A stretch of DNA of 64,000 nt, taken from Pterobdella sp. o SKG-2022 (Eukaryota; Annelida; Clitellata; Hirudinida; Piscicolidae). The DNA is taken from contig OZ038326.1 of assembly GCA_964035795.1 (NCBI GenBank), positions 1,249,061 to 1,313,060 of the forward strand, read 5' to 3'. The position numbers and the translations under genes are program-made. This document shows positions 35,037 to 46,190 of the stretch, in pieces (position 1 is the stretch's first letter; each line of letters opens with the position of its first letter). Below the pieces are notes generated by a model. It was not told where the DNA came from and did not search any database. It saw only the letters and a list, made by a program, of their open reading frames with translations.

Positions 35037-38000
35037 CTGTTTCAAAAATAAAAAATTGATGACTTTCTTTGAAAACTTTTGTAAAAGTAAATTTAAATAA
35101 AAGTCGATTATGAACATAAAATAAATATTCAATATTTTAGACACTAACTTGGATAGCGTGCTTAATTTGTTGCCATACAAACTTAAATGCTGCACCTGGA
35201 AAATGAATAACTTTTATTCTTTTATTCGAAAACAATGTTGGAAATTAATTAAGAAATTTCTTGGAAAAATTAATCTTCTTGACGAAGAGGTCCGAGTAAA
35301 TCATAGTAACCTTATAGGACTTCTTGAACATCTCGTTAGGCAGATCAGACAAGTTGTTTTTCGCTAAATAAACTCTGCAATTAATAATAATCTGACTTTT
35401 CATTTCATTTTATCTTCCATATACCTACTGATATCATCTTTTTAACAAATTCACTGGTTGTTACGACCATTCTTATAAATTTCTTGAATGTTATTCCAAT
35501 TTTTTTTTTGAATATATTCTAAGCTGCGACTAATACGGATGTTAATATGAAGAACCGCTGTCTGTAATTAAATCTTTCCACGCAAAATGCTGTCTCATTA
35601 TTCTCGCATATAGAAAAAACCCCAAAATTTACATTTAATGCCACAATACCACTCAGTTTCTTTTTTTTGAGAATTTTGTCATGTTTTTTCCTATAGCAGT
35701 TGGCAGCGAAATGTGAGCTATTTTGCTTAGCAGAATGGTTCTTTAGAATAAATTTATTATCCGCTCACGTACACCAGTATCACCACGCGTGTGCATGTGT
35801 GTTTGTTTGTGTCTTTGGTCTGTTTAAAAAGAAACTTCGTTAAGCTGATCCCTAACAAGTTTGATAATATGACACCACATCAGAGATCTTCAGAAAAACT
35901 GAAGAAATTGGACAAATTGAAAATCGGTTGTTGGAACGTTAAAAGTTTGGGCAAACCAACAAAATTTAATGGAAAACTTTTAAATGTTATTGAAACGATG
36001 AGACTGAAAAATTTATCGTTGTTGGCATTCTCGGACGCTCAGTGGCGAGGAAGCAGTGTACTAGAGCTAGAAGAATCTACCATTATCTTTTCTCCACTTG
36101 ATGAAAAAAGGAGTGGCAATCAAAGAGGAGTAGTGGTGGTGTTGAGAAACAAAATGCGAATGAGGTTCAAAAAAATGGGACTTTCAACACTCTATCCAAA
36201 AGAATTTTGAAAGTGAGGTTGCAGTTAAAAAGTACATACATGAGCATCATTGCAGTTTATGCCCCTACTGAAGTCGACGGAGCCATTGAAGCTGAAAATT
36301 TCTATGAAAAACTTAAAGATTTAGTTGCTGAAACAAACCAAAAAGATGTCATAATCACCCTTGGAGACTTCAACGCTAGGGTAGGACCTTCAACAACACC
36401 TTCCAGACTACATGACCCACACAACCCAGATAAAAAGAATCAAAACGGAACAAGATTGAATATATGTGTAATCAAAATGGCCTTGTTATCACCAATACGA
36501 TATTCCCCCACAAGAAGATTCATCAATGGACATGGTCTCATCCGGGGCAAAAAGAAGGAGGGCATGTGTTAGACTATGTTCTAATCAACCAAGAATATCG
36601 TTCACTAATTACTGATACAAGAGCATACAGGAAAACCAAGCACATTTCAGATCATAACATAATAATATCTTCTATCCAACTATCAAAAAAAACATATAAA
36701 AAACAGTACATCAACAATAATATACGTCTTACTTTCATTACAAATCCTAAAGATCTATCCATATAAACAATAAACAATTTCAAACATGAGTTGAACAATA
36801 ATATACTAGAAACTAACCAGGAAGGTTCAGTTGAACAAATATAGTGCCGGTTCAAATCTACATTCATTAATGCCATCAATAGCTGTTTACCAAAAAAGAA
36901 AATATTAGAGAAAAAGATGGGTTACAAAAGAGGTTAAAGAAGTAATAGAAAAAAAGAGTAATCTATATCTCAAAATACACAATCTCAAACAGCGTGGAGA
37001 GTCAATCCCTCTAAGCCTCAAAAATAATTATAATTTGGTTAAAAGAGGCCAAAAATGCATGCAGAAAAGCGCTCAATGATTGGTGGGAAGAGAAAGCTAA
37101 AGAAGCAGATTTACAAGCTGAACAGAACATTAAAAATGGTCGTGGTGGGTCAATTCTGAAATCTCTCAAAATAACTAAGTAATCTAAAATAAAATATGTC
37201 CATGGAATTCTAGACGCAGACAATAAGACAAAATTAATTGAATCTTCGTCAAAAATAAAGAGATAGAAAAGTTATTTTGAAACGAATGCAAGCGCAAATT
37301 CAACTGTGTTACCCACAGCATATGATGATTTTCCTCTTCCAAAGATAAGCCTTGAAGATGACTTGAAGGAACTTCTCGCCTTACCCCCAACAAAACCAGA
37401 ACTAGAATTTGCTTTGAAATAATGCAAATCTAACACAGCTGCAGGAATCGATGATCTGAACTCAAACATGCTCAAACTGGGAGCTGAAGCTACGGTAAAC
37501 TGGCTGAAGATAACCTCAGATCAAATAGGCTTAGAAGAAACAGTGCCAGCTGATTGGAGAAAACAGATCATTGTCCCAATCTACAAAAAAGGCAGCAAAT
37601 AGGAATGCACAAACTACCGGAGAATTTCACTAATGTCGGTAGCAAGCAAGGTTGTTGGTAAGGCCATATTGAATATATTGAAACACGTGTTGGATACCCA
37701 ACTTAAAGAAAACCAATGTGGCTTCCTTCCAAAAAGAGGATGCTGTGATCAGATATACGTGGCAAGAATGCTGATACAGAAAGCCCGAGAATTCAATAGA
37801 CCACTATATTTTTGCTTCAGCGACCTACAAAAAGCGTATGATTCGATAAACAGGGAAGCACTGTGGCAATCTCTCAAAAGATCTTTCAGCATTCCAGAGA
37901 AGATCATTCGCATCCTACAAGCCTTGCACTACAACACAACAGAAATCGTTCGAGCAGAAGAGCAAACATCTGAAAAGTTTCCAATCAATGTAGGAGTAAA

Positions 38001-40224
38001 GCAAGGAGATGTTCTTGCCCCAGTCCTCTTCAATCTCTTTCTCGACGCAGTGACATGAGTTGCAATGAACAAGCACCCTGATAAAGGTGTTTCACTAGAG
38101 TATTGCAACGATGCCCCAAGCCTATTCAATTACCGCCATAAATTGAACCAAAAAATAATGATACAGAGTCTGGCATACGCCGATGATATAGTTTTGGTAA
38201 GCAGCAACCTAGATGATCTGAACTGCCTAGTACAAACTGTCAACCAAACTTTCAACAACTTCGGCATACAATTGAATTTGGCAAAAACTAAGTACATGCA
38301 TGACTCCTGAATCAAATCAATCTATGACACACAAAATCCCAATGAATATAGAAATAGTCAATAGTTTTTAATATTTAAGAAGTATATTATCAAATAATAG
38401 TTCAATTGAAGAAGATATCAATAATAGGTTAAGTAAGGCTTTAAAGGTTTTCCGGGGTTTAAGTAGGTTAACATCAATAAGGTTAGGTACAAAAATAAAA
38501 CTCTTCAAATCCATCATTCTATCTATTCTCATCTACGGCAGTGAGACATGGTGTTCTCTCAATTCTCAAATACAGCGTCTCCAGGCATTTGTAACAAGGT
38601 GCCTCAGAATAATCACAGGTATATCCTTGTGGCAAAAAGTGAGAAATGCCAAGCTGAGAAGAATGACAAGCATCGAGCGAGTAGAAGTTTTGATAAAATA
38701 AAGAAGACTCCGATGGCTTGGACATTTGCAAAGAATGGAGAACAACAAAATTCAAAAAAAACTGCTGTCAGCTCGAATGCAAGGAGATAAAAGGACGCAA
38801 GAAGGACAGAAGCTAAGGTGGAATGATGTGATCAGCAAAGACTTGGAAAAGTTAAACATGTTACAAACGTGGGAACAAAAAGCATTGAATCGGAATGAAG
38901 TGTTCCAGGCTGTTCAATTGATTCCAGTTTTTGTGCACCTGCTCTTCAGTGGAAAAGCACAAAGAAGAAGAAGAAGAAGAAGAAGAAGAAGAAGAAGAAG
39001 AAGAAGAAGAAGAAGAAGAAGAAGAAGAAGAAGAAGAAGAAGAAGAAGAAGAAGAAGAAGAAGAAGAAGAAGAAGAAGAAGAAGAAGAAGAAGAAGAAGA
39101 AGAAGAAGAAGAAGAAGAAGAAGAAGAAGAAGAAGAAGAAGAAGAAGAAGAAGAAGAAGAAGAAGAAGAAGAAGAAGAAGAAGAAGAAGAAGAAGAAGAA
39201 GAAGAAGAAGAAGAAGAAGAAGAAGAAGAAGAAGAAGAAGAAGAAGAAGAAGAAGAAGAAGAAGAAGAAGAAGAAGAAGAAGAAGAAGAAGAAGAAGAAG
39301 AAGAAGAAGAAGAAGAAGAAGAAGAAGAAGAAGAAGAAGAAGAAGAAGAAGAAGAAGAAGAAGAAGAAGAAGAAGAAGAAGAAGAAGAAGAAGAAGAAGA
39401 AGAAGAAGAAGAAGAAGAAGAAGAAGAAGAAGAAGAAGAAGAAGAAGAAGAAGAAGAAGAAGAAGAAGAAGAAGAAGAAGAAGAAGAAGAAGAAGAAGAA
39501 GAAGAAGAAGAAGAAGAAGAAGAAGAAGAAGAAGAAGAAGAAGAAGAAGAAGAAGAAGAAGAAGAAGAAGAAGAAGAAGAAGAAGAAGAAGAAGAAGAAG
39601 AAGAAGAAGAAGAAGAAGAAGAAGAAGAAGAAGAAGAAGAAGAAGAAGAAGAAGAAGAAGAAGAAGAAGAAGAAGAAGAAGAAGAAGAAGAAGAAGAAGA
39701 AGAAGAAGAAGAAGAAGAAGAAGAAGAAGAAGAAGAAGAAGAAGAAGAAGAAGAAGAAGAAGAAGAAGAAGAAGAAGAAGAAGAAGAAGAAGAAGAAGAA
39801 GAAGAAGAAGAAGAAGAAGAAGAAGAAGAAGAAGAAGAAGAAGAAGAAGAAGAAGAAGAAGAAGAAGAAGAAGAAGAAGAAGAAGAAGAAGAAGAAGAAG
39901 AAGAAGAAGAAGAAGAAGAAGAAGAAGAAGAAGAAGAAGAAGAAGAAGAAGAAGAAGAAGAAGAAGAAGAAGAAGAAGAAGAAGAAGAAGAAGAAGAAGA
40001 AGAAGAAGAAGAAGAAGAAGAAGAAGAAGAAGAAGAAGAAGAAGAAGAAGAAGAAGAAGAAGAAGAAGAAGAAGAAGAAGAAGAAGAAGAAGAAGAAGAA
40101 GAAGAAGAAGAAGAAGAAGAAGAAGAAGAAGAAGAAGAAGAAGAAGAAGAAGAAGAAGAAGAAGAAGAAGAAGAAGAAGAAGAAGAAGAAGAAGAAGAAG
40201 AAGAAGAAGAAGAAGAAGAAGAAG

Positions 40225-40255
<31 letters not shown>

Positions 40256-43200
40256 GTCTTTGGACATATGTGAAAGAATTACGAAGAAAACGTATAACTG
40301 CGGGAGCAATTTTAATGATTATTAAATGAAGATTTGGGAGACCTGTTAAGAGAACGCAGATCAGAAAAAGATTGCGACCAGATCTTTTTGAGTCGATTGT
40401 TGCTCACTTTGATTTCCATGATGTTTGTAAGAGTCGAAAACAAATCTTTATCTATAAAGTCGATCTGGTTGTTACTTAAATCGAGAAGTAAAAGGGATTT
40501 CAAGTCGTCAAAAGCCTTCGGGAAGATGTACTTCAAGCCGTTGCTCTGGAGTTTCAGAACCTGGTGGGCGAAAGATTATTGACATGAATGCAAATCTATC
40601 TCACTAGTTGTCAAGTCGATTTGATATTTTAATCTTTCTGTCTACGTTAAAATGTTATTCATTTTGAATTCAAACAATATAGTAGAATTATTGATAAAGC
40701 TATTAATGACAAAAAATAATTGAATTAAATAATTTTGTTTGACCTTGAGAGAAGTCATGTATTTGAAGGTGCTCTCACTCAATTGAGAAATCCTGTTTGC
40801 AGCCAGGTACAACACCTCGAGATCAGATGGTTGGTGGTGTAACTAACATGAGTTTATCTATTGAAAACCTTTTTTTGAAACTGATTTTCCAAGAACGATT
40901 GAGAATGATGTGATAACATATGATGATAAAAAAAACAAGAGGTTTATTATATTTGAATTTAAACCAGAAAATGCCAAAATCAACAAAAATGCCAAATTTT
41001 ATCGTAGTGCTTGCAAGTCGATTAGCTTTGAAATTCTTGGAAAGAGAAGAAAATGAACAAAGCAAAATGTTTTCCGTGTTTTTGAAGTTTGAAAAACAAA
41101 AAAAATAAGAGATTTTTTCAGTACAGCTTCTGATAAAAGCTAACTGTGTGTTTTAATTATTTTTTTTAACTTACATAATTATTAAATAGATCCTGCTTTA
41201 ATATATAATTAAATAATTGTTTTTGAGAAGTTGACTGGCTTTGAGTGTAAAAATTATTCATTGAAAATTCACTAGATTTGGTTAAAAAAAATAACCACTA
41301 TCCTTTTTGATGCAAAAATTGAATTAAAAAACATTTACACATGCAAACCATAAGATAAATATGTTTCAAAGTGTATGGATTCTGACTGCGTTTATAGATG
41401 TGTTTTTGAGTTTTACCCGAAATAACTTTTATTTATTTTTCTAATTTTTTTTAGTTTTCTTTGCATAACTTAATGTGAAATATAAAATTCAAAATTTGGC
41501 TCAAAACCAAATTTTTTATTCTTAGAAATAAGATTGAAAAATTGTGCAAAGTTAGAACCTTAACATTCTTATAAATTATATGCGCGTAACTTATAACCCT
41601 TGAAATAAGGGAAGCCGAATCATAAATTATTCTACTCTAAAAATTCTTGAAAATTTTCTGAAGTAAGTTTTACAAAAATGAGAATTCTACAATGTTTGTT
41701 GTTTTTATGCTGTTTGATACGATTTAGAGGGAAATTCTTAATGAAAGATTCCCATTATTTTCTATTAAATAATTATAACCCCAGTTATTTTTCATTCAAA
41801 AAATAAAATACTTAAGTTTTTTCAAATAGTTTCCAAACTTTAATTTCTGTTTTAATACTTGAAAACTTTTGGAAATATAACTCCTTCATTAGCGTGTTTC
41901 TTTAGAGTTTTCCCAGGTGATATATAAATATACATAATTATTATTATCTAAAGTCTTCTGGAAAATATTTATATGCAACTTAAAATTTTCTTCAAAAATC
42001 ATCCTGGATTGTCTTCATGCAAAACAGCGTCATATTTGGTTGAAGGACACCAAATGAGATGAAGGTGAGTTTTTGATGACTAAGAAGTTTTGATAGTGTT
42101 TATAGACAGATAAATAAACAATTAACATCGTTTTAAAAAAGAAAACTTCAAAAAATCAATTTAGAAGAATCTTCGAAAAGTAAATTTCGAAAACTTCGCA
42201 GTCTTAAATTGCACAAAGTGAAAACTCCCGCAGCATCGGGCAATCCCTTAAGAATGCTTTATTCGCGAACAGTCTTATTTAAGCACTCAACTTCACTGCA
42301 TTTTTCCTAATTGCTTTTTACGAGCAGGTTTTCTGTTGTGATGGCAACTTTTGATTTTTTGACTAAAAATAAAAAGATGAAAAGCTTTAATTGAAACTAT
42401 TGTTTGTTTGAAATTTTTTAATGACTCGCATACAACCGCCTTCAAACCATCCTCATGCTTTGATTCCTGCACCAATCTTTTTATATTTTTAAAAAACCTT
42501 CGATAAAAATAATTTTGTTTTATTTGACAACCTATTTTTTGATTCTTCGAGCTTTATTCTTTGTGATGACACGACTAGTGTGCATAAAATAGATAATTAT
42601 TTTTGAATGTCATAAAATACCTGAGTTCACAAAAGCTATATTACATTCTGGCACGCATTTCTCATGTAGGTTCGTGATAAAAATTTTTTAGCCAAGGTCT
42701 TTCAAATTATCTCTTTTTCTCATTTATTAAGAAGTGGTCTTAACGAGTTATATTTCAAGATTTTGTTAAAAACTTCGAAAATTTGGTTTTTTCGGTAAAT
42801 TTTTGGAATCATAGTAAATTATTCATAAAGAGAATACATGACAGAATTTACGGTGCATTTTATTTTTGGAACCCACACTACAAGCCACATAGCAATTGTT
42901 CATTATTAAGAGACTGCCTAGTTTTTGAAGTATTTTTAACATTGCTCCAATAAAGCCATTAGAACTTAATTACACGAAACACAAAAACACCACAAACCTC
43001 CAAACTATTGAGATGTCTGAACATTTCTTTATCGAGCTCTTCGATTTGATTACGATCCAAATCCAACCTTTTGAGCTTCCAAAGTCCTGCAAAGCTATCC
43101 TTGTCAAGTCGTGATATGTTGTTGCCCCAAACGATCAGTTCCTGCAGATTGCGAGACTTTTTGAAAAATTTTCCTGGAATTTCTTGCAGTTTGTTGGCCC

Positions 43201-45001
43201 AGATGTGGAACTTGGTCAAACCTGCCAGGTCTTCAATGAAGTGGGGAGGAAGAGTTTTGAGGGCACAGGCTCCCAGATGCAGCTCTTCCAGGTGTTCTCC
43301 CAGGCCGTTCAACGCTTGCGAAGATAAAAGACTTCCCAGGCTGTTAAAGCCCAAAAAAAGTTTTTTAACATTGAGGTTTTTGAATGAGTTTTGTGGGAGG
43401 CTGGTGATGTTTTGGTTGACGGCGATGAATGCGTGGAATACATGTTGGGATGGGTGGAAATGAGGGATGGATGAAATGTTGAAGCATTCTATGTTGTGTT
43501 GCAGGGTGCAGAAACAGGAGTTGTAATGTTGAGTGATCAAGTTTTTGGATTGAAGAAGATTAGAAGCTTCGAATTGGTCTGGGTGATGTTGCATTATTTT
43601 GCGATGATGTGACAAGAAAGTGATAATGGGACATTTGAACTGAGCCGGCAAATGACTTCCGGAGTGGTGATGGTTCGGGGAGGGTTTGTCATCATTATCC
43701 GCAGACGTGTATCTCTTGCTCTTCCTCGAAGAAAGCTTCCGTCTTTTTTTATGACTCTTTTTTCCGTTAATGTTTGACTTGGTTTCGTTTTTTTTCTTGA
43801 ATTTTTTATTTATCGTTTTTATTTTTTTTCGCGAATTTACCTGGAAACATTTTTCAAAGTGAGACTTTGGTATTTTTTTGTTTATTTTTTTACTGAAAAC
43901 GTGAATTATTTCATCTATTATTTTCTGATTTTTTTGACATCCATTCTTAGATAGATGTTTTTTCTTTGATTTTTTTAACTTAAATTTACGATTGGGCCCC
44001 GAACGTTTTCTTCTATGTCGCATTAATTGATGCTTTTTTAACTGCGTTCTTTTTAAACAATTTTTTTCATTATTTTTTTTCTCAGTTTTTTGTTTTAAAA
44101 TTTCCACTTTCCTTCTCATTCTAGGCTTCTTTGAAGCGCCATCTTTCTTTGAGTAATATGCCGAGTTGTATGTCTCTTCCTTCTTCTCGCATTTTATGTG
44201 GTCAGACAATGAACATTTTTTTCGGAAAGAAATCTTTTCATTCTCACGTGAAAAACAAATTTTCCGTATTCCATGATGATGAATTTCTTCTTCCCACGGT
44301 GACGACGTGTTTTTCACTTTTGCTGCTTTCATCCCTCCAATGTAGCCCATGTGCTTTGGCGAAACAAAAACGCACGGTGAATGAAATGAGAACTTTTGAT
44401 GGAGTTTATGACTAAGTATATGGCTGGTTGTGTTGGGAGAAAGTTTATGGAGCAGTTGACAAGACATGTAAGAAGAGCATCTATGTTTAACGTTGTCGTA
44501 AAAAATGTTTTTGAAAAGTGAACGAAGCTTATGACAATATGAGTAAACTCTGAAACGCAAAAAATTCCCAAAAAAATTTTGTTCATTTCTGTAAAGGTGT
44601 GTTGTGTTTGTCTTTCGACTCAGCATAACCGCTTTCTGTGAAGAGCTTTTTCCAGTATTAGTTGAATTGAATTTCTTAGTTCTTTTTTTCTTTTTTTCAA
44701 AGTTTTTAATAATTTCGGGAAAAAAATTGGAATTTTCGCTGTTTTCCTTTTTAAAACATTCAATCTCATTACATTTTTTTGCATCTTCTTTATTAGTTTT
44801 TTCAAAAAACTTTATTTTCACGCCGAGAATTTTTTCTTTCTCGCCGGTTTCACCACTAAAAGTAATATTTTGATATAGAAATTTTGAAAAAAAATTTTTA
44901 GCACTGTTTTCATATTTCTTTTTTTCTTTGAGCTTTGACCAAATAATTGGATTGAATAAAAAGAAAAAGAGAAAACAAAAGTGGAAATGACGGGAAGACA
45001 T
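34496..45001 (-). CDS. Secreted leucine-rich-repeat protein, complete six-exon gene
   Basis: Exons 45001-42998, 40815-40744, 40560-40343, 35374-35311, 35195-35149 and 35036-34496. All boundaries are AG/GT and all phases join (0, 0, 2, 0, 2), giving 2,946 bases and about 981 residues. Order in the protein: signal peptide; a basic low-complexity extension to about residue 455; a cysteine-bearing LRRNT-like cap (C-P-I-I at about 457, then C-F-C and I-E-C near 496-506); extracellular-type leucine-rich repeats of the form L-x-x-L-x-L-x-x-N-x-I/L; and an LRRCT-like start with NPIMCQCGLVW. LRR ectodomains bind other proteins at the cell surface or in the matrix. No transmembrane segment is seen, so it is probably secreted. 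Intron 3 is enlarged by an antisense retrotransposon. The exact orthologue is not recognised. Confidence 0.85.
35149..35195 (-). CDS. LRR gene exon 5
   Basis: 47 bases, acceptor ATTTTCCAG, donor CAA|GTTAGT, phase 0 in and 2 out. It reads VQHLSLYGNKLSTLS, a standard LRR start. Confidence 0.85.
35311..35374 (-). CDS. LRR gene exon 4
   Basis: 64 bases, acceptor TAATTGCAG, donor AAG|GTTACT. The split codon AG|A joins exon 3 in frame, and the exon reads VYLAKNNLSDLPNEMFKKSYK over its length (written here as one LRR unit, VYLAKNNLSDLP, plus its tail). Confidence 0.85.
35375..35808. other. LRR gene intron 3, sequence on the exon 4 side of the insertion
   Basis: AT-rich host intron sequence between exon 4 and the retrotransposon. 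The last 50 bases are GT-rich and include the putative target-site copy. Confidence 0.6.
35869..36766 (+). pseudogene. Retrotransposon endonuclease domain, frameshifted
   Basis: Motifs of the exonuclease/endonuclease/phosphatase fold appear in order in three frames: GCWNVKSLG near 35926, IIAVYAPTEVDG near 36246, GDFNARVG near 36364, NGLVITNTIFPHKKI near 36473 and the catalytic SDHN near 36646-36657. Frame changes fall close to 36195 and 36465. In an intact element this enzyme nicks the target DNA. Stop at 36764. Confidence 0.85.
36767..37401 (+). pseudogene. Decayed linker between endonuclease and RT
   Basis: The expected N-terminal RT region is present but riddled with stops in all frames. 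Short fragments such as AAKNACRKALNDWWEEK-like reading near 37045 show that it is retroelement sequence. Confidence 0.55.
37402..38310 (+). pseudogene. Retrotransposon reverse transcriptase domain with in-frame stops
   Basis: One frame is readable through TAA at 37420, TAG at 37600 and TGA at 38056. Motifs: AAGIDDLNSNMLKLGA, IIVPIYKKGSK, RRISLMSVASKVVGK, motif A FSDLQKAYDSI (about 37815-37847), GVKQGDVLAPVLFNL, and motif C AYADDIVLV (YADD at 38176-38187). The catalytic aspartates are preserved but the reading frame is broken. The frame ends at 38308. Confidence 0.9.
38311..38961 (+). pseudogene. Retrotransposon C-terminal region
   Basis: After a frameshift beyond 38310, fragments continue in other frames. 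The last 38726-38961 piece reads QRMENNKIQKKLLSARMQG, then a QKLRWNDVI...WEQKALNR pattern typical of the end of these EN-RT polyproteins. The coding end runs almost straight into the AAG tail. Confidence 0.75.
38962..40254. repeat. Uninterrupted (AAG)n / (CTT)n, about 431 units
   Basis: 1,293 bases of perfect AAG triplets, forming the 3' tail of the retrotransposon. On the LRR gene's coding strand it is CTT. The poly-E, poly-R and poly-S ORFs across it are artefacts of the repeat. Confidence 0.98.
40343..40560 (-). CDS. LRR gene exon 3 (three repeats)
   Basis: 218 bases, acceptor GCCCACCAG, donor AACAG|GTCTCC, phase 0 in and 2 out. Repeats include VLKLQSNGLKYI, LLLLDLSNNQIDFI and IKVSNNRLKKI. 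The 3' end of the inserted retroelement lies only about 80 bases downstream of its donor. Confidence 0.9.
40744..40815 (-). CDS. LRR gene exon 2 (one repeat)
   Basis: 72 bases, exactly 24 codons, phase 0 at both ends, donor AAG|GTCAAA. It reads VLYLAANRISQLSES then TFKYMTSLK, one full LRR unit continuing the SLE that ends exon 1. Confidence 0.88.
40816..42997. other. LRR gene intron 1
   Basis: AT-rich. A minus-strand patch around 42410-42465 is open and would read ESKHEDGLKA between a GTGCAG acceptor and a GCG|GTTGTA donor, both phase 0. A second patch near 42010-42060 reads HLIWCPSTKYDAVLHED. Either could be an unused or optional exon, but both would interrupt the LRR. Confidence 0.4.
42998..45001 (-). 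CDS. LRR gene exon 1: signal, basic extension, LRRNT and first repeats
   Basis: 668 codons, donor GAG|GTTTGT, phase 0 out. The true ATG is at 45001; a TTG just upstream is not a eukaryotic start. The hydrophobic signal covers residues about 5-20. The extension (20-455) is K/N/S-rich with furin-like clusters RHRRKR (about 328-333) and SRKSKR (about 424-429). The cysteine cap follows, then repeats containing LFLGFNSL, LHLGACALKTLP, FHIWANKLQEIP, LIVWGNNISRL and LDLDRNQIEEL. Confidence 0.85.
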
Positions 45002-45703
45002 CAAGGGGGTCTGTGCTCACATATATGTATGCCACTGTCTTCCTTTCCAGTGCGTAGCTTTATTGTTTATTTGTAGATAATTCATCTTTATTTTCAAAAC
45101 GATTGTTTCGCCAAAATAACGACACCCATTTCAATACTGTTGATGATGTAGGAACTTCCTTTTTTTCAAGTTTTTCAACAATTTTTTCTTTTTTTTATGA
45201 TTTTTTAGAAATTTACTTCATGATAATGTGAAATAATCCGTTTTTCAATTAAATTTTGATACTATTTTGAAGTTTCAGTAGTTTGTAATTAATTTTTCAA
45301 AGTCCATTTCTGAAATGAAAAAATTGCATTAAACTTTTCATCATCTCGACATATTTTAATGTATTGTTTGCCACAGTCAATCAAAATGCTGTGAATATTT
45401 TAACACTCAATAATGAAATATGGTAAAAAAAACAATTACAAAAGGTAAAAAAATAATTACGAGAGAAGTTATTTATTCTAGTGATAAATATTTTATGTTG
45501 ATTTTTAATGAGATAAGCTCAAAAATTACGGTTATGGCATGACAAAGCTAATAATATCGTGCCTATAAACAATGAAATAATGAAGACTCCAAACAGAAAC
45601 TAACTTTTCCAGTCCATCTTTCTAATTAATATTTGAAAAATTATTAAAAAATCTTTTCTTAGTTTGAATAAATTTTTATTTTAGAACTTCTTGCAACTAT
45701 TCT
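45002..45703. other. Upstream region of the LRR gene
   Basis: AT-rich, no ORF of note. It must hold the 5' UTR and promoter of the LRR gene and the 3' end of the unidentified minus-strand exon beyond it. No promoter element can be called by eye. Confidence 0.5.
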
Positions 45704-45941
45704 TCAAAGTTCTAAAACACTCGAGATTCTGGATGCATGCACAATTATAGCGTACTCGATACGTTCAAAAAGTACTTTTGTTTGTGCTGAATTAAGCCGC
45801 AGAGCCGCATACTTGAGCATCACAGCGAATTGTTTCTTTGCATTTTTTCTTTTTAGAAAATGTTTGATGGCTTTGTAATTGACCAAATCTACCCAACTCT
45901 GATGTTTGTATCGACTCACAAAAGCTTTTTTAGCTATTTCT
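45704..45941 (-). CDS. Terminal exon of an unidentified gene
   Basis: Acceptor AATTTTAG, then an open exon to TGA with clearly coding composition: EIAKKAFVSRYKHQSW, VDLVNYKAIKHFLKRK, QFAVMLKYAALRLNSAQ, FERIEYAIIVHASRIS. It looks like an alpha-helical basic domain, and I do not recognise the family. It ends 700 bases upstream of the LRR gene on the same strand. Entry phase is 2 from 45941, or 1 if the alternative AG at 45940 is used. Confidence 0.6.
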
Positions 45942-46025
45942 CTAAAATTTTTTATTAAATTGGTAAAAAAAACTTTTTGACAAAAAGTTATAACATAAAA
46001 TATGTAAGAGAAATTATTGATATAC

Positions 46026-46190
46026 AGGCAAACTCCTGAGAGAATCGTTTGACTTCATATTTCTTATTGTCTGAAGAACTTCTGGTATGCATGCCATCCA
46101 AAAGTACTAGACGAAAAATAAAGTCTGGTGCAGGTTTTGAAGCTCTTCCAATTTTAAGCCTTGAACAAGAAAGATGATCCCTATTACTAG
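46026..46190 (-). CDS. Exon-like segment upstream of the terminal exon
   Basis: Acceptor TTGTATTCAG, donor GCCT|GTATAT. It reads SNRDHLSCSRLKIGRASK, PAPDFIFRLVLLDGM, HTRSSSDNKKYE, VKRFSQEFA. Composition is coding-like. Its exit phase (1) does not join the next exon without creating a stop, so either an exon is missing between them or one border is wrong. Function unknown. Confidence 0.45.

Larger units (their letters stand above)
35819..40253 (+). mobile_element. Non-LTR retrotransposon (RTE-like), degenerate, antisense in LRR intron 3
   Basis: Order: short 5' leader, apurinic-type endonuclease, reverse transcriptase, C-terminal region with a zinc-knuckle-free basic tail, almost no 3' UTR, then a pure AAG tail. 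This compact EN-RT order with a microsatellite tail suits the RTE group, although clade assignment by eye is tentative. The coding region has at least two frameshifts and three in-frame stops, so the element is inactive. A 10-bp direct repeat (GTGTCTTTGG) at 35809-35818 and 40254-40263 is the probable target-site duplication and sets the borders given. Confidence 0.85.

Noticed and set aside
35149..35367. 72-residue plus-strand ORF
   Set aside because: Antisense to LRR exons 4 and 5, which are supported by phase and consensus.
38726..40325. Long poly-R, poly-E and poly-S ORFs
   Set aside because: They are the three frames of the AAG/CTT array on either strand; no protein should be called.
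43071..44873. Plus-strand ORFs inside LRR exon 1
   Set aside because: Antisense shadows of the LRR exon, F/S-rich as expected from the complement of K-rich codons.
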